The position numbers and the translations under genes are program-made. 64,000 nt of DNA from Zhongshania aquimaris (GTDB taxonomy: Bacteria; Pseudomonadota; Gammaproteobacteria; Pseudomonadales; Spongiibacteraceae). Positions within the stretch are counted from its first letter, which is position 1. The number at the start of each line of letters is the position of its first letter. The stretch spans positions 434,001-498,000 of the forward strand of contig NZ_JAHWDQ010000001.1 in the NCBI RefSeq assembly GCF_019312595.1. Reading direction: 5' to 3'. The notes under the pieces were generated by a model. That model did no database searches and was not told the origin of the DNA. It saw only the letters and a program-made list of their open reading frames with translations. This document shows, in pieces, positions 1 to 10,293 of the stretch.

Positions 1-1
1 T

Positions 2-520
2 CTGCATCAGCGCGACATCATTAACAGTGTAGATGCCCAAGGTCGCGTTCAGCGCGATGCTTTACTCCAGGCGATTAGAGACCCTTACTTTATTCCAGAA
101 GGCACCCCACTCAATACTCAGCTATTTAATTTTCAGAAACAAAAACGCCGCATGGGCATAGTCGTTGACGAATACGGCGTGATGCAGGGAATTGTGACCT
201 TGGAAGACTTGCTGGAAGAAATTGTCGGCGAATTTACGTCGAACCTAAGTACTGACACCGAGGATATCGTGCATCAGGCGGATGGTACTTACCTGGTAGA
301 CGGCACCACAACAATCCGAGACATTAATAAAAGTATGAAGTGGGACTTACCTACAGATGGGCCAAAAACCTTGAACGGCCTGCTGCTAGAGAAATTGGAA
401 TCGTTTCCAGAAGGCTCAGTCGGGTTAACCATAGATCGCTACTACTTTGAAATTCTCGAAATGAAAGGCAATCTAATCCAGTCCGTTCGAGCTTATAGCA
501 AGGGCAAAAACCGGCGCTAG
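2..520 (+). CDS. HlyC/CorC family protein, C-terminal part (partial)
   Basis: The gene is cut by the left edge; 172 residues are readable in frame 2. What remains is the end of the paired CBS domain, with the motif MGIVVDEYG followed by VTLEDLLEEIVGEF near residues 51-77, and then the small CorC/HlyC C-terminal domain. In this family (YfjD/CorC, CNNM-type) these parts follow an N-terminal membrane domain and are linked to Mg2+/Co2+ transport or export. The membrane part lies outside the window, so membrane-anchored YfjD type and soluble CorC type cannot be told apart. The last codons lie in the arm of a hairpin that terminates the opposing gene. Confidence 0.85.
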   Translation: MHQRDIINSVDAQGRVQRDALLQAIRDPYFIPEGTPLNTQLFNFQKQKRRMGIVVDEYGVMQGIVTLEDLLEEIVGEFTSNLSTDTEDIVHQADGTYLVDGTTTIRDINKSMKWDLPTDGPKTLNGLLLEKLESFPEGSVGLTIDRYYFEILEMKGNLIQSVRAYSKGKNRR

Positions 521-528
521 TGCGCCGG
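506..528 (-). terminator. Rho-independent terminator of the minus-strand DUF1289 operon
   Basis: A perfect 7-bp GC-rich stem (511-517 with 522-528, 4-nt loop) is followed on the minus strand by five T residues (506-510). It sits just downstream of the DUF1289 stop and overlaps the 3' end of the opposing CBS-protein gene. Confidence 0.75.
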
Positions 529-539
529 CAAATATCGCC

Positions 540-737
540 CTAGCCCAGATCGCCATAGCGATTGCGGCAGCGTTTATTTGCCAGCACAATCACTTCACGC
601 TTGCGCACATTATCCATTTCCGACCAGTCGCCAATCTCTTTTAGCGTTCGGTAGCAGCCGGTACACATGTCGTCATTGTCCAATGCGCAAACCGAGACAC
701 AGGGCGACGCTACCGCTTTTTCTTTGCCATCACTCAT
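540..737 (-). CDS. DUF1289 family small cysteine protein
   Basis: This 65-residue protein has the DUF1289 (YdhL-like) signature SPCVSVCALD and the cysteine spacing CX3CX7CX2C, which suggests a bound metal ion; no function is established for the family. A late extra Cys follows in KRCRN. Its start overlaps the stop of the gamma carbonic anhydrase gene by 4 nt, so the two are probably translationally coupled. The pairing of DUF1289 with other small metabolic genes is common in gammaproteobacteria. It is the last gene of the transcript, ended by the hairpin at 506-528. Confidence 0.85.
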   Translation of the reverse strand: MSDGKEKAVASPCVSVCALDNDDMCTGCYRTLKEIGDWSEMDNVRKREVIVLANKRCRNRYGDLG

Positions 738-1264
738 GCCATGTCCTGAGGCTTTAACTGGGCGGCGAAATGATGACCATTTTCAACATAATGCGCAGCA
801 GACATCATCAGTGCCGCCTGTTCTTCAGCGCTTAAGCTACGGCGTATTTTAGCCGGCGACCCCAACACCATTGAGCCATCGGGTATTTCCATACCTTCTG
901 TCACTAACGCGTTTGCACCGATCAAGCAGCCTTTGCCGATCTTGGCACCATTAAGCACGACTGCGTTTATTCCAATTAGGCTGCCTTGACCGATAGTGCA
1001 ACCATGCAACATCGCCTTGTGACCCACCGTGACGTCGTCGCCAATATGCATGGGAAAACCCGCGTCGGTGTGAAGAATCGAGCCGTCTTGAATATTGCTG
1101 CGCGCGCCGATCACGATGTCATCGACATCGCCGCGAATGACCACGTTAAACCAAATACTGGCATTTTCTTTTAGCGTCACCGAGCCGATAACGGTCGCGT
1201 TATCCGCGACAAAATGACCACTGCCCTCAAGCTGAACACGGCGCTCACCCAATTGGTACAACAT
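734..1264 (-). CDS. Gamma carbonic anhydrase family protein (YrdA-like)
   Basis: This 176-residue protein is a left-handed beta-helix hexapeptide-repeat protein of the YrdA/PaaY/CaiE type. Hexapeptide turns recur from about residue 20 to 150 (for example IGSVTL, IGINAVVL, IGKGCLIGANA). The metal-binding histidines of gamma carbonic anhydrases are present in HTDAG and GHKAMLHG. It is expected to be a cytosolic trimer; whether it hydrates CO2 is uncertain because many YrdA proteins show little activity. It overlaps the DUF1289 gene by 4 nt and lies 27 nt downstream of the YqfO-like gene, so it belongs to the same minus-strand run as queA and tgt. Confidence 0.9.
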   Translation of the reverse strand: MLYQLGERRVQLEGSGHFVADNATVIGSVTLKENASIWFNVVIRGDVDDIVIGARSNIQDGSILHTDAGFPMHIGDDVTVGHKAMLHGCTIGQGSLIGINAVVLNGAKIGKGCLIGANALVTEGMEIPDGSMVLGSPAKIRRSLSAEEQAALMMSAAHYVENGHHFAAQLKPQDMA

Positions 1265-1291
1265 AGTGAATCTCCTTAAAAAGGCAACAAT

Positions 1292-2723
<1,432 letters not shown>

Positions 2724-3782
2724 CTAATCCTGTTTCTCGGTATGACTTGATGGGAATACCAACATGGCATCACCATAACTAAAAAAGCGGTATTGCTCGG
2801 CCACAGCCTCGGCGTATGCACCAAGAACCGCATCGCGACCGGCAAAAGCGCTAATCAACATAATCAAGGTTGACTCTGGCAAGTGGAAATTGGTGACGAT
2901 CAGATCAACGCTGCGGAACTGGTAACCCGGATATATAAATATGCGACTGTCGCCAGAAAAGGCCGCTATCTCACCAGACTGTGAGGCTGACTCCAAGCTG
3001 CGCACACTGGTTGTCCCTACCGCCACAACACGACCACCGCGTGCCCGCGTTGCGCGTACCCGCTCACAAACCTCTTCACTCACCTCAATGTACTCGGCGT
3101 GCATTTGGTGATCGCGAATATCGTCTGCGCGCACCGGCTGAAATGTGCCAGCACCGACATGTAAAGTAACAAACGCAATATCAACGCCCTTACGACGACA
3201 TTGCTGCATCAAACCATCGGTGAAATGTAATCCCGCGGTCGGAGCGGCGACCGCCCCATCACGGCTAGCGTATACCGTCTGATAGCGCTCGCGATCGTCC
3301 AACGCATCCTCACGCTCTATATAAGGTGGAAGCGGCATGTGACCGATACGATTAAGCACGTCTAACACTGGCGAGGCAAAAGTCAGCTCAAACAAGGCAT
3401 CGTGACGGCCCAGCACAGTAGCGACATCATCAGTTGGCTCCGCCTCTGCACTCGCACACAAACTCAGCTCAGCACCCGCCTTGGGCGATTTACTCGAGCG
3501 CACATGTGCCAACACTTTATATTGGTCTAGCAAGCGCTCAATGAGTATTTCTATCCGACCGCCGGTCGCCTTCACCGCAAACAATCGTGCCGGGATAACC
3601 CGAGTATTGTTGAAGACCATCAAATCGCCCGCCTGCAAATAAGACGGCAAATCTTTAAACTGCCGATGTTGACAGCGCTGTTCATCATCTAAAACCAATA
3701 GACGACTGCCATCGCGCTCAGGCATGGGATGATAGGCAATTAAGCTTTCAGGAAGCTCAAAATTAAAATCACTGCGCCGCAT
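2724..3782 (-). CDS. queA: S-adenosylmethionine:tRNA ribosyltransferase-isomerase
   Basis: QueA transfers and isomerises the ribosyl part of SAM onto preQ1-tRNA, giving epoxyqueuosine. The 352-residue protein starts at [19 protein letters not shown], the usual QueA N-terminus; an upstream in-frame start (3860) would add 26 residues unlike the family. Recognisable motifs are [24 protein letters not shown] and [11 protein letters not shown]. It is the first gene of the queA-tgt run, with its 5' region facing the tRNA-Leu promoter on the other strand. Together with the glycosyltransferase gene at 9.1-10.2 kb this window is rich in queuosine-related genes. Confidence 0.97.
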   Translation of the reverse strand: MRRSDFNFELPESLIAYHPMPERDGSRLLVLDDEQRCQHRQFKDLPSYLQAGDLMVFNNTRVIPARLFAVKATGGRIEILIERLLDQYKVLAHVRSSKSPKAGAELSLCASAEAEPTDDVATVLGRHDALFELTFASPVLDVLNRIGHMPLPPYIEREDALDDRERYQTVYASRDGAVAAPTAGLHFTDGLMQQCRRKGVDIAFVTLHVGAGTFQPVRADDIRDHQMHAEYIEVSEEVCERVRATRARGGRVVAVGTTSVRSLESASQSGEIAAFSGDSRIFIYPGYQFRSVDLIVTNFHLPESTLIMLISAFAGRDAVLGAYAEAVAEQYRFFSYGDAMLVFPSSHTEKQD

Positions 3783-3900
3783 AATGTCTGCTTTCGTTCG
3801 GAAGGGCGCAAGATTAGCGGAAAATGGCACGGGACTCCACCAGAGTAGATCAATATGCATACAGCCTTTGCCACATTAACAAATAAAATGTCCCAGTCGA

Positions 3901-3928
3901 TTGACCCCACAGAAAAGCTTGTTATAAT
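3901..3928 (+). promoter_or_regulatory. Sigma70 promoter of tRNA-Leu
   Basis: A -35 TTGACC (3901-3906) and a perfect -10 TATAAT (3923-3928) are separated by 16 bp. The predicted start would be about 10 nt before the mature tRNA 5' end, and a short GC-rich stretch follows the -10, as is usual for stable-RNA promoters. Confidence 0.85.
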
Positions 3929-3944
3929 CGCGCCCCACTTACAT

Positions 3945-4031
3945 GCCAGTGTGGTGAAATTGGTAGACACGCTAGATTCAAAATCTGGTTCCTTTGCGGG
4001 AGTGGCGGTTCGAGTCCGCCCACTGGTACCA
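3945..4031 (+). tRNA. tRNA-Leu (CAA anticodon)
   Basis: This 87-nt gene folds as a class II tRNA. The acceptor arm GCCAGTG pairs with CACTGGT (G-U at the first pair), the anticodon stem CTAGA pairs with TCTGG around loop TTCAAAA (anticodon CAA), a long variable arm follows, and the T arm is GGCGG-TTCGAGT-CCGCC. The 3' CCA is encoded (4029-4031). It decodes UUG. No clear terminator is seen downstream. Confidence 0.96.
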
Positions 4032-4218
4032 TGTAAGACGATAAAAACAAGCCGCTAAACCTCTTTTGAGCAACTAGTTTTACACAGTTAGCAATGCGCA
4101 AAAAATACCCCAAGTTCAATGCAAATCTTAAAACTCCGCCAAACAATTAACCCTAATTTTATTTGCGATTCGCCTTAAGTCGTTTTAGCCTTGCACGTCT
4201 CCTAAGATGAATTGACTC

Positions 4219-4902
4219 ATGTGCGGCTATCTCGGCAATGCCATAGATTCACCACTCGCCAAAACCTTAATGCTTATTCTGGGCATTGATCTCGGCTTGC
4301 TCCGCGACAATACCGGAACGGGGCCAGCAGCAAATATCGACATTATTCTGAGTAAGTATGGCCAGCGTACTGTGACGCGTGCAATTTGGTGGCTTTTACT
4401 TGAGCAAACACCAGACGGCCCAAAGCCTTCTAAATACACTAGTTTCAACACACGATCAGATAAATTAAACACGCTCGGTAGCGCAGGGTTTCATGCTTAT
4501 CGTGAAAGCCGTTGCATTATACCTGCCACCTACATAATAGAAGGCAATGGCGCGAAAGGGTCGCGACACTACCATCGCATTGAGCCAACTAGTACTGCAT
4601 TTGCACTTGGCGGGCTCTACAGAGAATGGATAAACCAAAAAACTGGCGAGCAAATTCGCTCCTGCAGCGTGATTACCCTTGCACCACACCCGAAATGGCA
4701 AACGATTCACAACAAGTCGACGCCGCTGTTTTTACCGCCAGAGCAAAGTATTTTGGAGCGCTGGTTATCTGAAGACATCATCGACGTAACGGAATTTAAT
4801 AGCCTACTGGTGCCGTCGATTCCAGAAAGACTGCATTGCACCCCCATCGAACGACCGAGAAAACAAACACCGACTGGAAGCTGCTTTGAAATTACAGATT
4901 AA
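4219..4902 (+). CDS. SOS response-associated peptidase (SRAP/YedK-HMCES) family protein
   Basis: SRAP proteins form a thiazolidine crosslink with abasic sites in single-stranded DNA through Cys2. This 227-residue protein starts MCG, so Cys2 is exposed once Met is removed. It keeps the family blocks FNTRSDKL (NARxE region), CIIPATYIIEG (active Glu), FALGGLYREW, and IHNKSTPLFLPPE with the conserved His. The usual HDRMP stretch is changed to HNKSTP, so it is a divergent member. It is monocistronic, 187 nt after tRNA-Leu. The expected role is protection of abasic sites during replication; I see no LexA box I would defend. Confidence 0.85.
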   Translation: MCGYLGNAIDSPLAKTLMLILGIDLGLLRDNTGTGPAANIDIILSKYGQRTVTRAIWWLLLEQTPDGPKPSKYTSFNTRSDKLNTLGSAGFHAYRESRCIIPATYIIEGNGAKGSRHYHRIEPTSTAFALGGLYREWINQKTGEQIRSCSVITLAPHPKWQTIHNKSTPLFLPPEQSILERWLSEDIIDVTEFNSLLVPSIPERLHCTPIERPRKQTPTGSCFEITD

Positions 4903-5067
4903 GCCCTCCGCAAACCTGCAGTTCATGCACTGATTCCACTCTTTATCGCCATTGGCAACGAAGCTAAGATGAGAAAAATACGGCTTCTAGCTTAGGTTTG
5001 CTTTCCATCAAGGCAAGCTCCTATTACACTCTTGCGCTACTTCATACCGCCATGGGGCAATTAGTAG

Positions 5068-5661
5068 ATGTTGGCCAGCGATCAACAACGTCAGCAACTT
5101 CGCGATATCTGTGAACAACTCAGCGAGGCACTAGAAAGCAGCCAAACGCTAGGAGGAAGCGGCGAGGAGCTCACCCAAATACAGACAACCCTCTTGCAAC
5201 TGAATCAACAGATGGCGGCGTTACGTAACCGCAAAATGATTGAGTTCTATTCACCGGACTACCAAGGAGACTTTCGCAATATATTACCTTGTAGCCCCAT
5301 CACCGGTTACTTTAATCCGATTGCGCCGAACCTTCGCATCTGGCAAGAGAACAACAACGTATACGCGGAAGGTAGCTTCGGCAAAATTCACGAAGGGCCG
5401 CCCAACTGTGTTCACGGTGGTATCATCAGCGCGGTATATGATCAGGTCTTAGCGTTTACCGCTATTGCCAATGATTTGCCCGGCTTAACAGCGAGCCTGA
5501 CAATAAAATATCGTAAACCTACCCCCTTGTTGACACCGCTTCGTTTTACAACGTGGCTAGAAAAGCAAAAAGACCGACAGATTGTGATTCATGGCGAATG
5601 CCATAGCGGTGACACCTTACTTAGCGAAGCCGAAGGGCTTTTCATTCTATATAAAAAATAA
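5068..5661 (+). CDS. PaaI-family hotdog thioesterase
   Basis: This 197-residue protein has a C-terminal hotdog domain from about residue 85. The signature is NCVHGGIISAVYDQ, where the family usually has HGG plus an acidic or polar catalytic residue, followed by LTIKYRKPTPL. It should hydrolyse an acyl-CoA thioester in the cytosol. The first 60 residues are Gln/Leu-rich and probably form a coiled coil (LREICEQLSEAL-like heptads), an extension seen in some members. It ends 31 nt before the TonB receptor start. A shared transcript is likely; a functional link is not evident. Confidence 0.85.
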   Translation: MLASDQQRQQLRDICEQLSEALESSQTLGGSGEELTQIQTTLLQLNQQMAALRNRKMIEFYSPDYQGDFRNILPCSPITGYFNPIAPNLRIWQENNNVYAEGSFGKIHEGPPNCVHGGIISAVYDQVLAFTAIANDLPGLTASLTIKYRKPTPLLTPLRFTTWLEKQKDRQIVIHGECHSGDTLLSEAEGLFILYKK

Positions 5662-5692
5662 GCGGCGAAGACCACAAAGGAATAGCTTAAAC

Positions 5693-7738
5693 ATGATTAA
5701 AAAATACGCTACCCCGCTGGCAATCAGTATCAGTCTGGCGTCCGGCCTAAGTATTGCGGCAAGTGACAAGCCAAACAAGCCTGAAACCGTCGCGGTAACC
5801 GCTGACCGAATTGAGAAACAACTCGGTGACCAGAGCCTGGCAATTAGCGTTATTAGCCAAGAAGACATAGAAAGCATTGGTCATACCCATATCAGCCAAA
5901 TATTAAGCCAAGTACCTGGGGTATCAATTAGTCGCGGCAACGGCCAAGAGAATTTAACGGCTATTCGCTCCGGCGTATTAACCGGCACTGGCAGCTGCGG
6001 TGCATTTTATTTTGCCGAAGACGGCATTCCACTTCGCGCTCCCGGCTTTTGCAACGTAAATCAACTATTCGACGTGAATGCCGAGCAAGCCTCACGCATT
6101 GAAGTTATTCGTGGGCCAGGAACAGCGGTCCACGGTTCCAATGCATTAAATGGCGTGATCAATGTGATTAGCCGAGCATCTTCTGCCGAACCGGAGACCC
6201 ACCTATCATTTGAAGCAGGCCCGGATAAGTACGGCCGCATCAAGGCGAGCCACAGCAATACAACGGGCAAACATGGCTACCGCATAAGCCTGCAAGGCAA
6301 TCACGACGATGGCTTTAAGGATGAATCAGGTTACGATCAGCAAAAAATGAATTTGCGCCACGACTATCATGGCGAAACTTGGAATATTCAATCCATGTTG
6401 GCGGCAAGTAATCTAAACCAGGAAACCGCCGGCTATATTTTAGGCGAAGATGCCTACAAAAATGATGATCGCAAAAGAGAAAATCCAAATCCGGAGGCGT
6501 TTCGCAACAGCACCAGCGTTCGTTATTACAGCCGCTTTGAGCGCGACGGCGAAAGAGACAGCCGCTTTGTTGTGACACCGTATTTACGCTACACCGAAAT
6601 GGAATTTCTCCAACACTTTTTACTCGGTACTCCACTGGAAGAAAACGGCGAGCGCACCGCCGGTCTACAGACCGCGTTTTATCAAAACTACAGCGACAAT
6701 GTCACGCTCTATAACGGCTTCGACATGGAAGTAACCAAAGCCTATTTAAAGCAGTCCCAAAGCCAGGCCACGTTTGGCTCATTTCCCACCGGTCAGCACT
6801 ACGACTATGACGTAGACGCCCTGTACGGCGCATGGTTTATTGGTGGGGATTGGCAGGCAACTAGAAGCACAAAAGTCAATTTCGGCGGCCGCTACGACGT
6901 TCAATTTTACGACTACGACAATTTGATGATCGACGGTAATACCGCGGCAGATGGCAGCGCCTGCCCGTCCGGTACCTGCCGCTACGCGCGCCCTGCGGAC
7001 GACAAGGAACGCTTTCGGAATAGCTCATTTAATCTTGGCGTCGTTCAAAACTTGAGCGATCACACCGACCTAATTGCCAATGCCGGCCACGGCTTCAGAG
7101 CACCTCAAGCCGCTGAACTATACCGACTGCAAGCTCAACAGCTCAATGCAGATCTCGATGAAGAATCGCTCAACAGTATAGAACTAGGTTTACGCGGCAA
7201 TTGGGAGACTTTTCAATATCGCGTTTCAGCCTATGTAATGCATAAAAACGACGTGATTATTCAAGATAGTAATCGCAGCAATATCAACGGCGGCAAAACC
7301 ATAGACCGTGGACTCGAGGCAAATTTCAGCTGGCAAATTGCGCCTAGCTTGCTTTGGCAATTACAGGCTAGCTACAGCAAACACCAATACGCCAACGATG
7401 CGCTTACTGCAGAGGGCAATGAAATAGACTCAGCACCGCGCCAACTAGCAGGTACATTGTTGCGCTGGTCGCCGCTTACCAATACTCGCTTCGAATTAGA
7501 AATTCAGTATCAAGGTGAATACTTCTTAGAAGAAGATAATTTATATCGCTATCCAGGTCACACTCTTAGCAACCTTCGCTGGCGCCAGCAGTACGGCAAG
7601 CAGCTCTACTCTGTTGTTAGAATCAACAACCTGACAGATATTGATTACGCAGAAAGAGCCGACTATGCCTTTGGCAACTACCGTTATTTTGTAGGAGAGC
7701 CACGCGCAGCCTATCTAGAAGTGGGCTTCGATTTCTAA
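5693..7738 (+). CDS. TonB-dependent outer-membrane receptor
   Basis: From the ATG at 5693 (MIKKYATPLAISIS, a good Sec signal peptide) the protein has 681 residues; the longer reading frame from 5591 starts inside the thioesterase gene and is rejected. A TonB-box-like ETVAVTADR is followed by the plug domain (about residues 45-160) with VEVIRGPG-type motif IEVIRGPGTAVHGSNALNGVINV, then a 22-strand-type barrel ending in FDF, the usual terminal aromatic. The plug has a Cys pair (GSCGAFYF and GFCNVNQ) that may form a disulfide. The ligand (siderophore, vitamin or other) cannot be deduced; no Fur box or cobalamin riboswitch was recognised. Confidence 0.93.
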   Translation: MIKKYATPLAISISLASGLSIAASDKPNKPETVAVTADRIEKQLGDQSLAISVISQEDIESIGHTHISQILSQVPGVSISRGNGQENLTAIRSGVLTGTGSCGAFYFAEDGIPLRAPGFCNVNQLFDVNAEQASRIEVIRGPGTAVHGSNALNGVINVISRASSAEPETHLSFEAGPDKYGRIKASHSNTTGKHGYRISLQGNHDDGFKDESGYDQQKMNLRHDYHGETWNIQSMLAASNLNQETAGYILGEDAYKNDDRKRENPNPEAFRNSTSVRYYSRFERDGERDSRFVVTPYLRYTEMEFLQHFLLGTPLEENGERTAGLQTAFYQNYSDNVTLYNGFDMEVTKAYLKQSQSQATFGSFPTGQHYDYDVDALYGAWFIGGDWQATRSTKVNFGGRYDVQFYDYDNLMIDGNTAADGSACPSGTCRYARPADDKERFRNSSFNLGVVQNLSDHTDLIANAGHGFRAPQAAELYRLQAQQLNADLDEESLNSIELGLRGNWETFQYRVSAYVMHKNDVIIQDSNRSNINGGKTIDRGLEANFSWQIAPSLLWQLQASYSKHQYANDALTAEGNEIDSAPRQLAGTLLRWSPLTNTRFELEIQYQGEYFLEEDNLYRYPGHTLSNLRWRQQYGKQLYSVVRINNLTDIDYAERADYAFGNYRYFVGEPRAAYLEVGFDF

Positions 7739-7760
7739 TCTGACTAAGCCGTCAGGCAAT

Positions 7761-7796
7761 AGCGCTTCATTGCACAATACTGTGTGATGAAGCGCT
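7761..7796 (+). terminator. Long hairpin downstream of TonB receptor (possible terminator)
   Basis: Perfect 10-nt arms AGCGCTTCAT (7761-7770) and ATGAAGCGCT (7787-7796) extend inward with G-U and Watson-Crick pairs to a 4-nt loop. Only a short mixed pyrimidine run follows, so termination strength is uncertain. Confidence 0.5.
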
Positions 7797-7849
7797 TCTC
7801 TCAGCTCTGGTATTTAATAAATACGCAATAGCTGACACTGAACTGAAGT

Positions 7850-7885
7850 CGATGTCCATTTGGCTTACCCGCCAAATGGACATCG
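7850..7885. repeat. Perfect 15-bp inverted repeat with 6-nt loop
   Basis: Arms 7850-7864 and 7871-7885 are exact reverse complements around loop TTACCC. The repeat lies between the convergent TonB receptor and trpS genes. No T-tract follows in either direction (an A-run at 7891-7900 lies 6 nt away on the plus strand), so it is not a standard terminator. No second copy was noticed in the window. Confidence 0.8.
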
Positions 7886-7961
7886 TGTCATCACCAGAAA
7901 AAAAAACGGTTCCCACCATCAGCCCCGTCGGCACTTCCTTTGTGTCGACACGTTAAAGCGC

Positions 7962-8966
7962 TTACTTAAACGCGGCCAAACCAACAGCTTTTCGAACCGC
8001 AGCCAGCATTGGCGCCGCTTGCGATCGAGCTTTCTCGGCACCTTTTTTAAGCACTACCTCCAAGTACTGACTGTCTTCAAGAATAGCCTCATAACGCTCG
8101 CGAGCGGGGGCTATATGTGAGTTAATTAATTCAAAAAGCTCCTTTTTTGCCTGTCCCCACGCTATACCGTCAGCAAATTTTTGACGCATATCGGCCGTTT
8201 GCGCAGGCGTTGCAAAAGCCTGCCAAACTTCGAAGACAGTCGATTCGTCAGTATTTTTTGGCTCACCCGGCTCTAAAAGATTGGTTTTGATTTTATTGAT
8301 GTGTTTCTGTAATTTTTTCTCAGGCAGAAACAAGGGGATGGTATTGCCGTAGCTTTTACTCATTTTACGACCATCAAGCCCACTTAATACGGCAACATCA
8401 TCAACTACCGCTTCTGGAAGAACAAAGGTGTCGCCGTAAAGATGATTGAAACGCTGCGCCATATCACGCGCCATTTCAATATGCTGAATTTGATCACGCC
8501 CCACCGGCACTTTACTCGCGTTGAACATAAGTATGTCGGCGGCCATTAATATCGGGTAGCTAAACAACCCCATCGTGACACCAAAATCGGGATCATCACC
8601 GTTTTGCTCATTGGCTTGCACCGCGGCTTTATAGGCGTGCGAGCGATTCATTAAACCCTTTGCGCAGACGCAGGTCAGAATCCAGCTCAGTTCAGTTATC
8701 TCGGGCACGTCAGATTGACGATAAAAGGTGCTGCTGTCTGTGTCCAAGCCCAGTGCCAACCATGTCGCAGCAATCTCGCGACTGGATTGATGCACCATTG
8801 CTGGCTCATGGCTTTTTATAAGCGCATGGTAATCGGCAAGAAAAAAGAAGGCGTCAAATTCGCCGCGCTTACTCTCGGCAATCGCAGGTCGAATTGCGCC
8901 GACGTAGTTTCCCAAATGCGGTGTTCCGGTTGTGGTAATGCCGGTGAGTACCCGCTGCTTTGCCAT
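7962..8966 (-). CDS. trpS: Tryptophanyl-tRNA synthetase
   Basis: TrpS charges tRNA-Trp. The 334-residue protein starts at [20 protein letters not shown]; the reading frame extends 12 codons upstream but the family begins at this point. Class I motifs are [10 protein letters not shown] (HIGH-like) and KMSKS in [13 protein letters not shown]. Length and order match bacterial TrpS. It follows the glycosyltransferase gene on the same strand with a gap of about 120 nt, and probably has its own promoter in that gap. Confidence 0.97.
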   Translation of the reverse strand: MAKQRVLTGITTTGTPHLGNYVGAIRPAIAESKRGEFDAFFFLADYHALIKSHEPAMVHQSSREIAATWLALGLDTDSSTFYRQSDVPEITELSWILTCVCAKGLMNRSHAYKAAVQANEQNGDDPDFGVTMGLFSYPILMAADILMFNASKVPVGRDQIQHIEMARDMAQRFNHLYGDTFVLPEAVVDDVAVLSGLDGRKMSKSYGNTIPLFLPEKKLQKHINKIKTNLLEPGEPKNTDESTVFEVWQAFATPAQTADMRQKFADGIAWGQAKKELFELINSHIAPARERYEAILEDSQYLEVVLKKGAEKARSQAAPMLAAVRKAVGLAAFK

Positions 8967-9084
8967 AGTATTTTCCTGTTTATGTCGGCTGCGAGCGAAC
9001 AATATTCTCTCAGCGTGTAATAAAGGCGCTTATGATACTGGCTCGCCCCAACGCTGTCAGTATCCACCTAAGTTCAAACAATGC

Positions 9085-10188
9085 TTACGAGCTTAGCTCT
9101 TCAAATATACTCAAGTATTTCGGTGCTAAAACATCCCAATCCAACATCGATATATCGACCGAGGACAATCGCCCCGCCTTTTTTTGCACAAGGAGCTCAG
9201 CTAGCTTTGCGCAACAGGCCGCCGCTTCCTCAGTAAGATTATCACTGCTCTGGTAACGGTACTCCGCATTAAACCACTGCGGGTAGCAAAGGCGATCTGG
9301 TACCAGCGGAACACAGCCTGCCGCAACCGCTTGCAAGACTGACAAGCCCTGAAAGTCATGAATAGCGGTAGATAGGGCAATATCACAGCTCGCCAAAACT
9401 TCAGCGTACTGAACCGAGTCTGCTACATAGCCCCACTGTGCCAACACTAAATTATCGCTCGCTGATAGTATTGTCTCGATTTGCTCAAATTCGTCAGGGG
9501 AGTTTCGAAACTGTTGGCCAGCGATATAAAAGTCGATAGCCAAGCCCTGCCGTTCGCACTCTTTGACTAGTGCTAATAGGCGATCCGGCCCCTTGTCGTA
9601 CTCCCAGCGATGATTCCATAAAACTTTCAGCCGAGCTCCGGCGGATAGTCTTCTCGGGGCATTGAGGTCGAGGTCGATACCCACTGGTAACACGTCGCAA
9701 TTTGCCAAGCCGGCAGCAACCTCCGCGCGGGGCGCGAAATCAGGTAAGCGTGCCATTAGGGTATCTACACCGCTTAAAAATGTGCTGCGATTGTATTCGC
9801 TGTTAAACAGCACTCTGTTGGCTGCTAAGGCAGTATACAAATTCAATATCTGCGGTTCGACGCTGTCGCGCTGCAGCGCGCTTTGCGGGTAACTAAATTG
9901 ATTCTCATGAAAATACACCGCCGTCGGAATTTGGCAAAGCGCCGGCACTAAGCCGCGCAAGGCAGATAGATCCGTCATTGACGTTGCTAGAACCACGTCA
10001 TAAGCGGCACTTAACACCTCTCCTTGTTGCATTGCCCAAGTCAGACTGTTACCACGGATGCGCCAACTGAAATAACGGGCGGGCAAACTCAATACTGTCC
10101 ACTCGATATTTGATAGATGCGCCATCAGACCGTCCAGCCAGCAGCGATGGCTGTCTGCATGGTAGGCCGACAAGACCAATATTCTCAT
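9085..10188 (-). CDS. tRNA-queuosine mannosyltransferase-like glycosyltransferase (DUF3524/GTDC1 type)
   Basis: The 367-residue protein begins MRILVLSAYHADSHRCWLDGL and continues with LPARYFSWRIRGNSLTW and VYFHENQFSYP, the signature of the DUF3524 N-terminal domain (about residues 1-170). That domain defines the GTDC1/QTMAN family, whose animal members mannosylate queuosine in tRNA-Asp. The C-terminal half is a GT-B glycosyltransferase domain, with a nucleotide-sugar region around GCVPLVPDRLCYP. It is cytosolic, with no signal peptide. queA and tgt lie about 5-6 kb away on the same strand, which supports a link to queuosine. Family assignment is firm; the bacterial reaction is inferred. Confidence 0.8.
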   Translation of the reverse strand: MRILVLSAYHADSHRCWLDGLMAHLSNIEWTVLSLPARYFSWRIRGNSLTWAMQQGEVLSAAYDVVLATSMTDLSALRGLVPALCQIPTAVYFHENQFSYPQSALQRDSVEPQILNLYTALAANRVLFNSEYNRSTFLSGVDTLMARLPDFAPRAEVAAGLANCDVLPVGIDLDLNAPRRLSAGARLKVLWNHRWEYDKGPDRLLALVKECERQGLAIDFYIAGQQFRNSPDEFEQIETILSASDNLVLAQWGYVADSVQYAEVLASCDIALSTAIHDFQGLSVLQAVAAGCVPLVPDRLCYPQWFNAEYRYQSSDNLTEEAAACCAKLAELLVQKKAGRLSSVDISMLDWDVLAPKYLSIFEELSS

Positions 10189-10293
10189 TCGTTAAATATC
10201 CATTGGTGAAACGATAGTTTTGTGAATTGACGCATGATTACCGCTCCATTACCCTCTTCGCCTTAATACAATTACCGGGATCACACTACCGCT

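Noticed and set aside
3945-4219. tRNA-Leu as an integration site for a genomic island
   Set aside because: No integrase, direct repeat of the tRNA 3' end, or foreign composition was seen; downstream genes are ordinary.
5591-5692. Upstream extension of the first TonB receptor
   Set aside because: It begins inside the thioesterase gene and lacks a signal peptide; MIKKYATPLA at 5693 gives a proper one.
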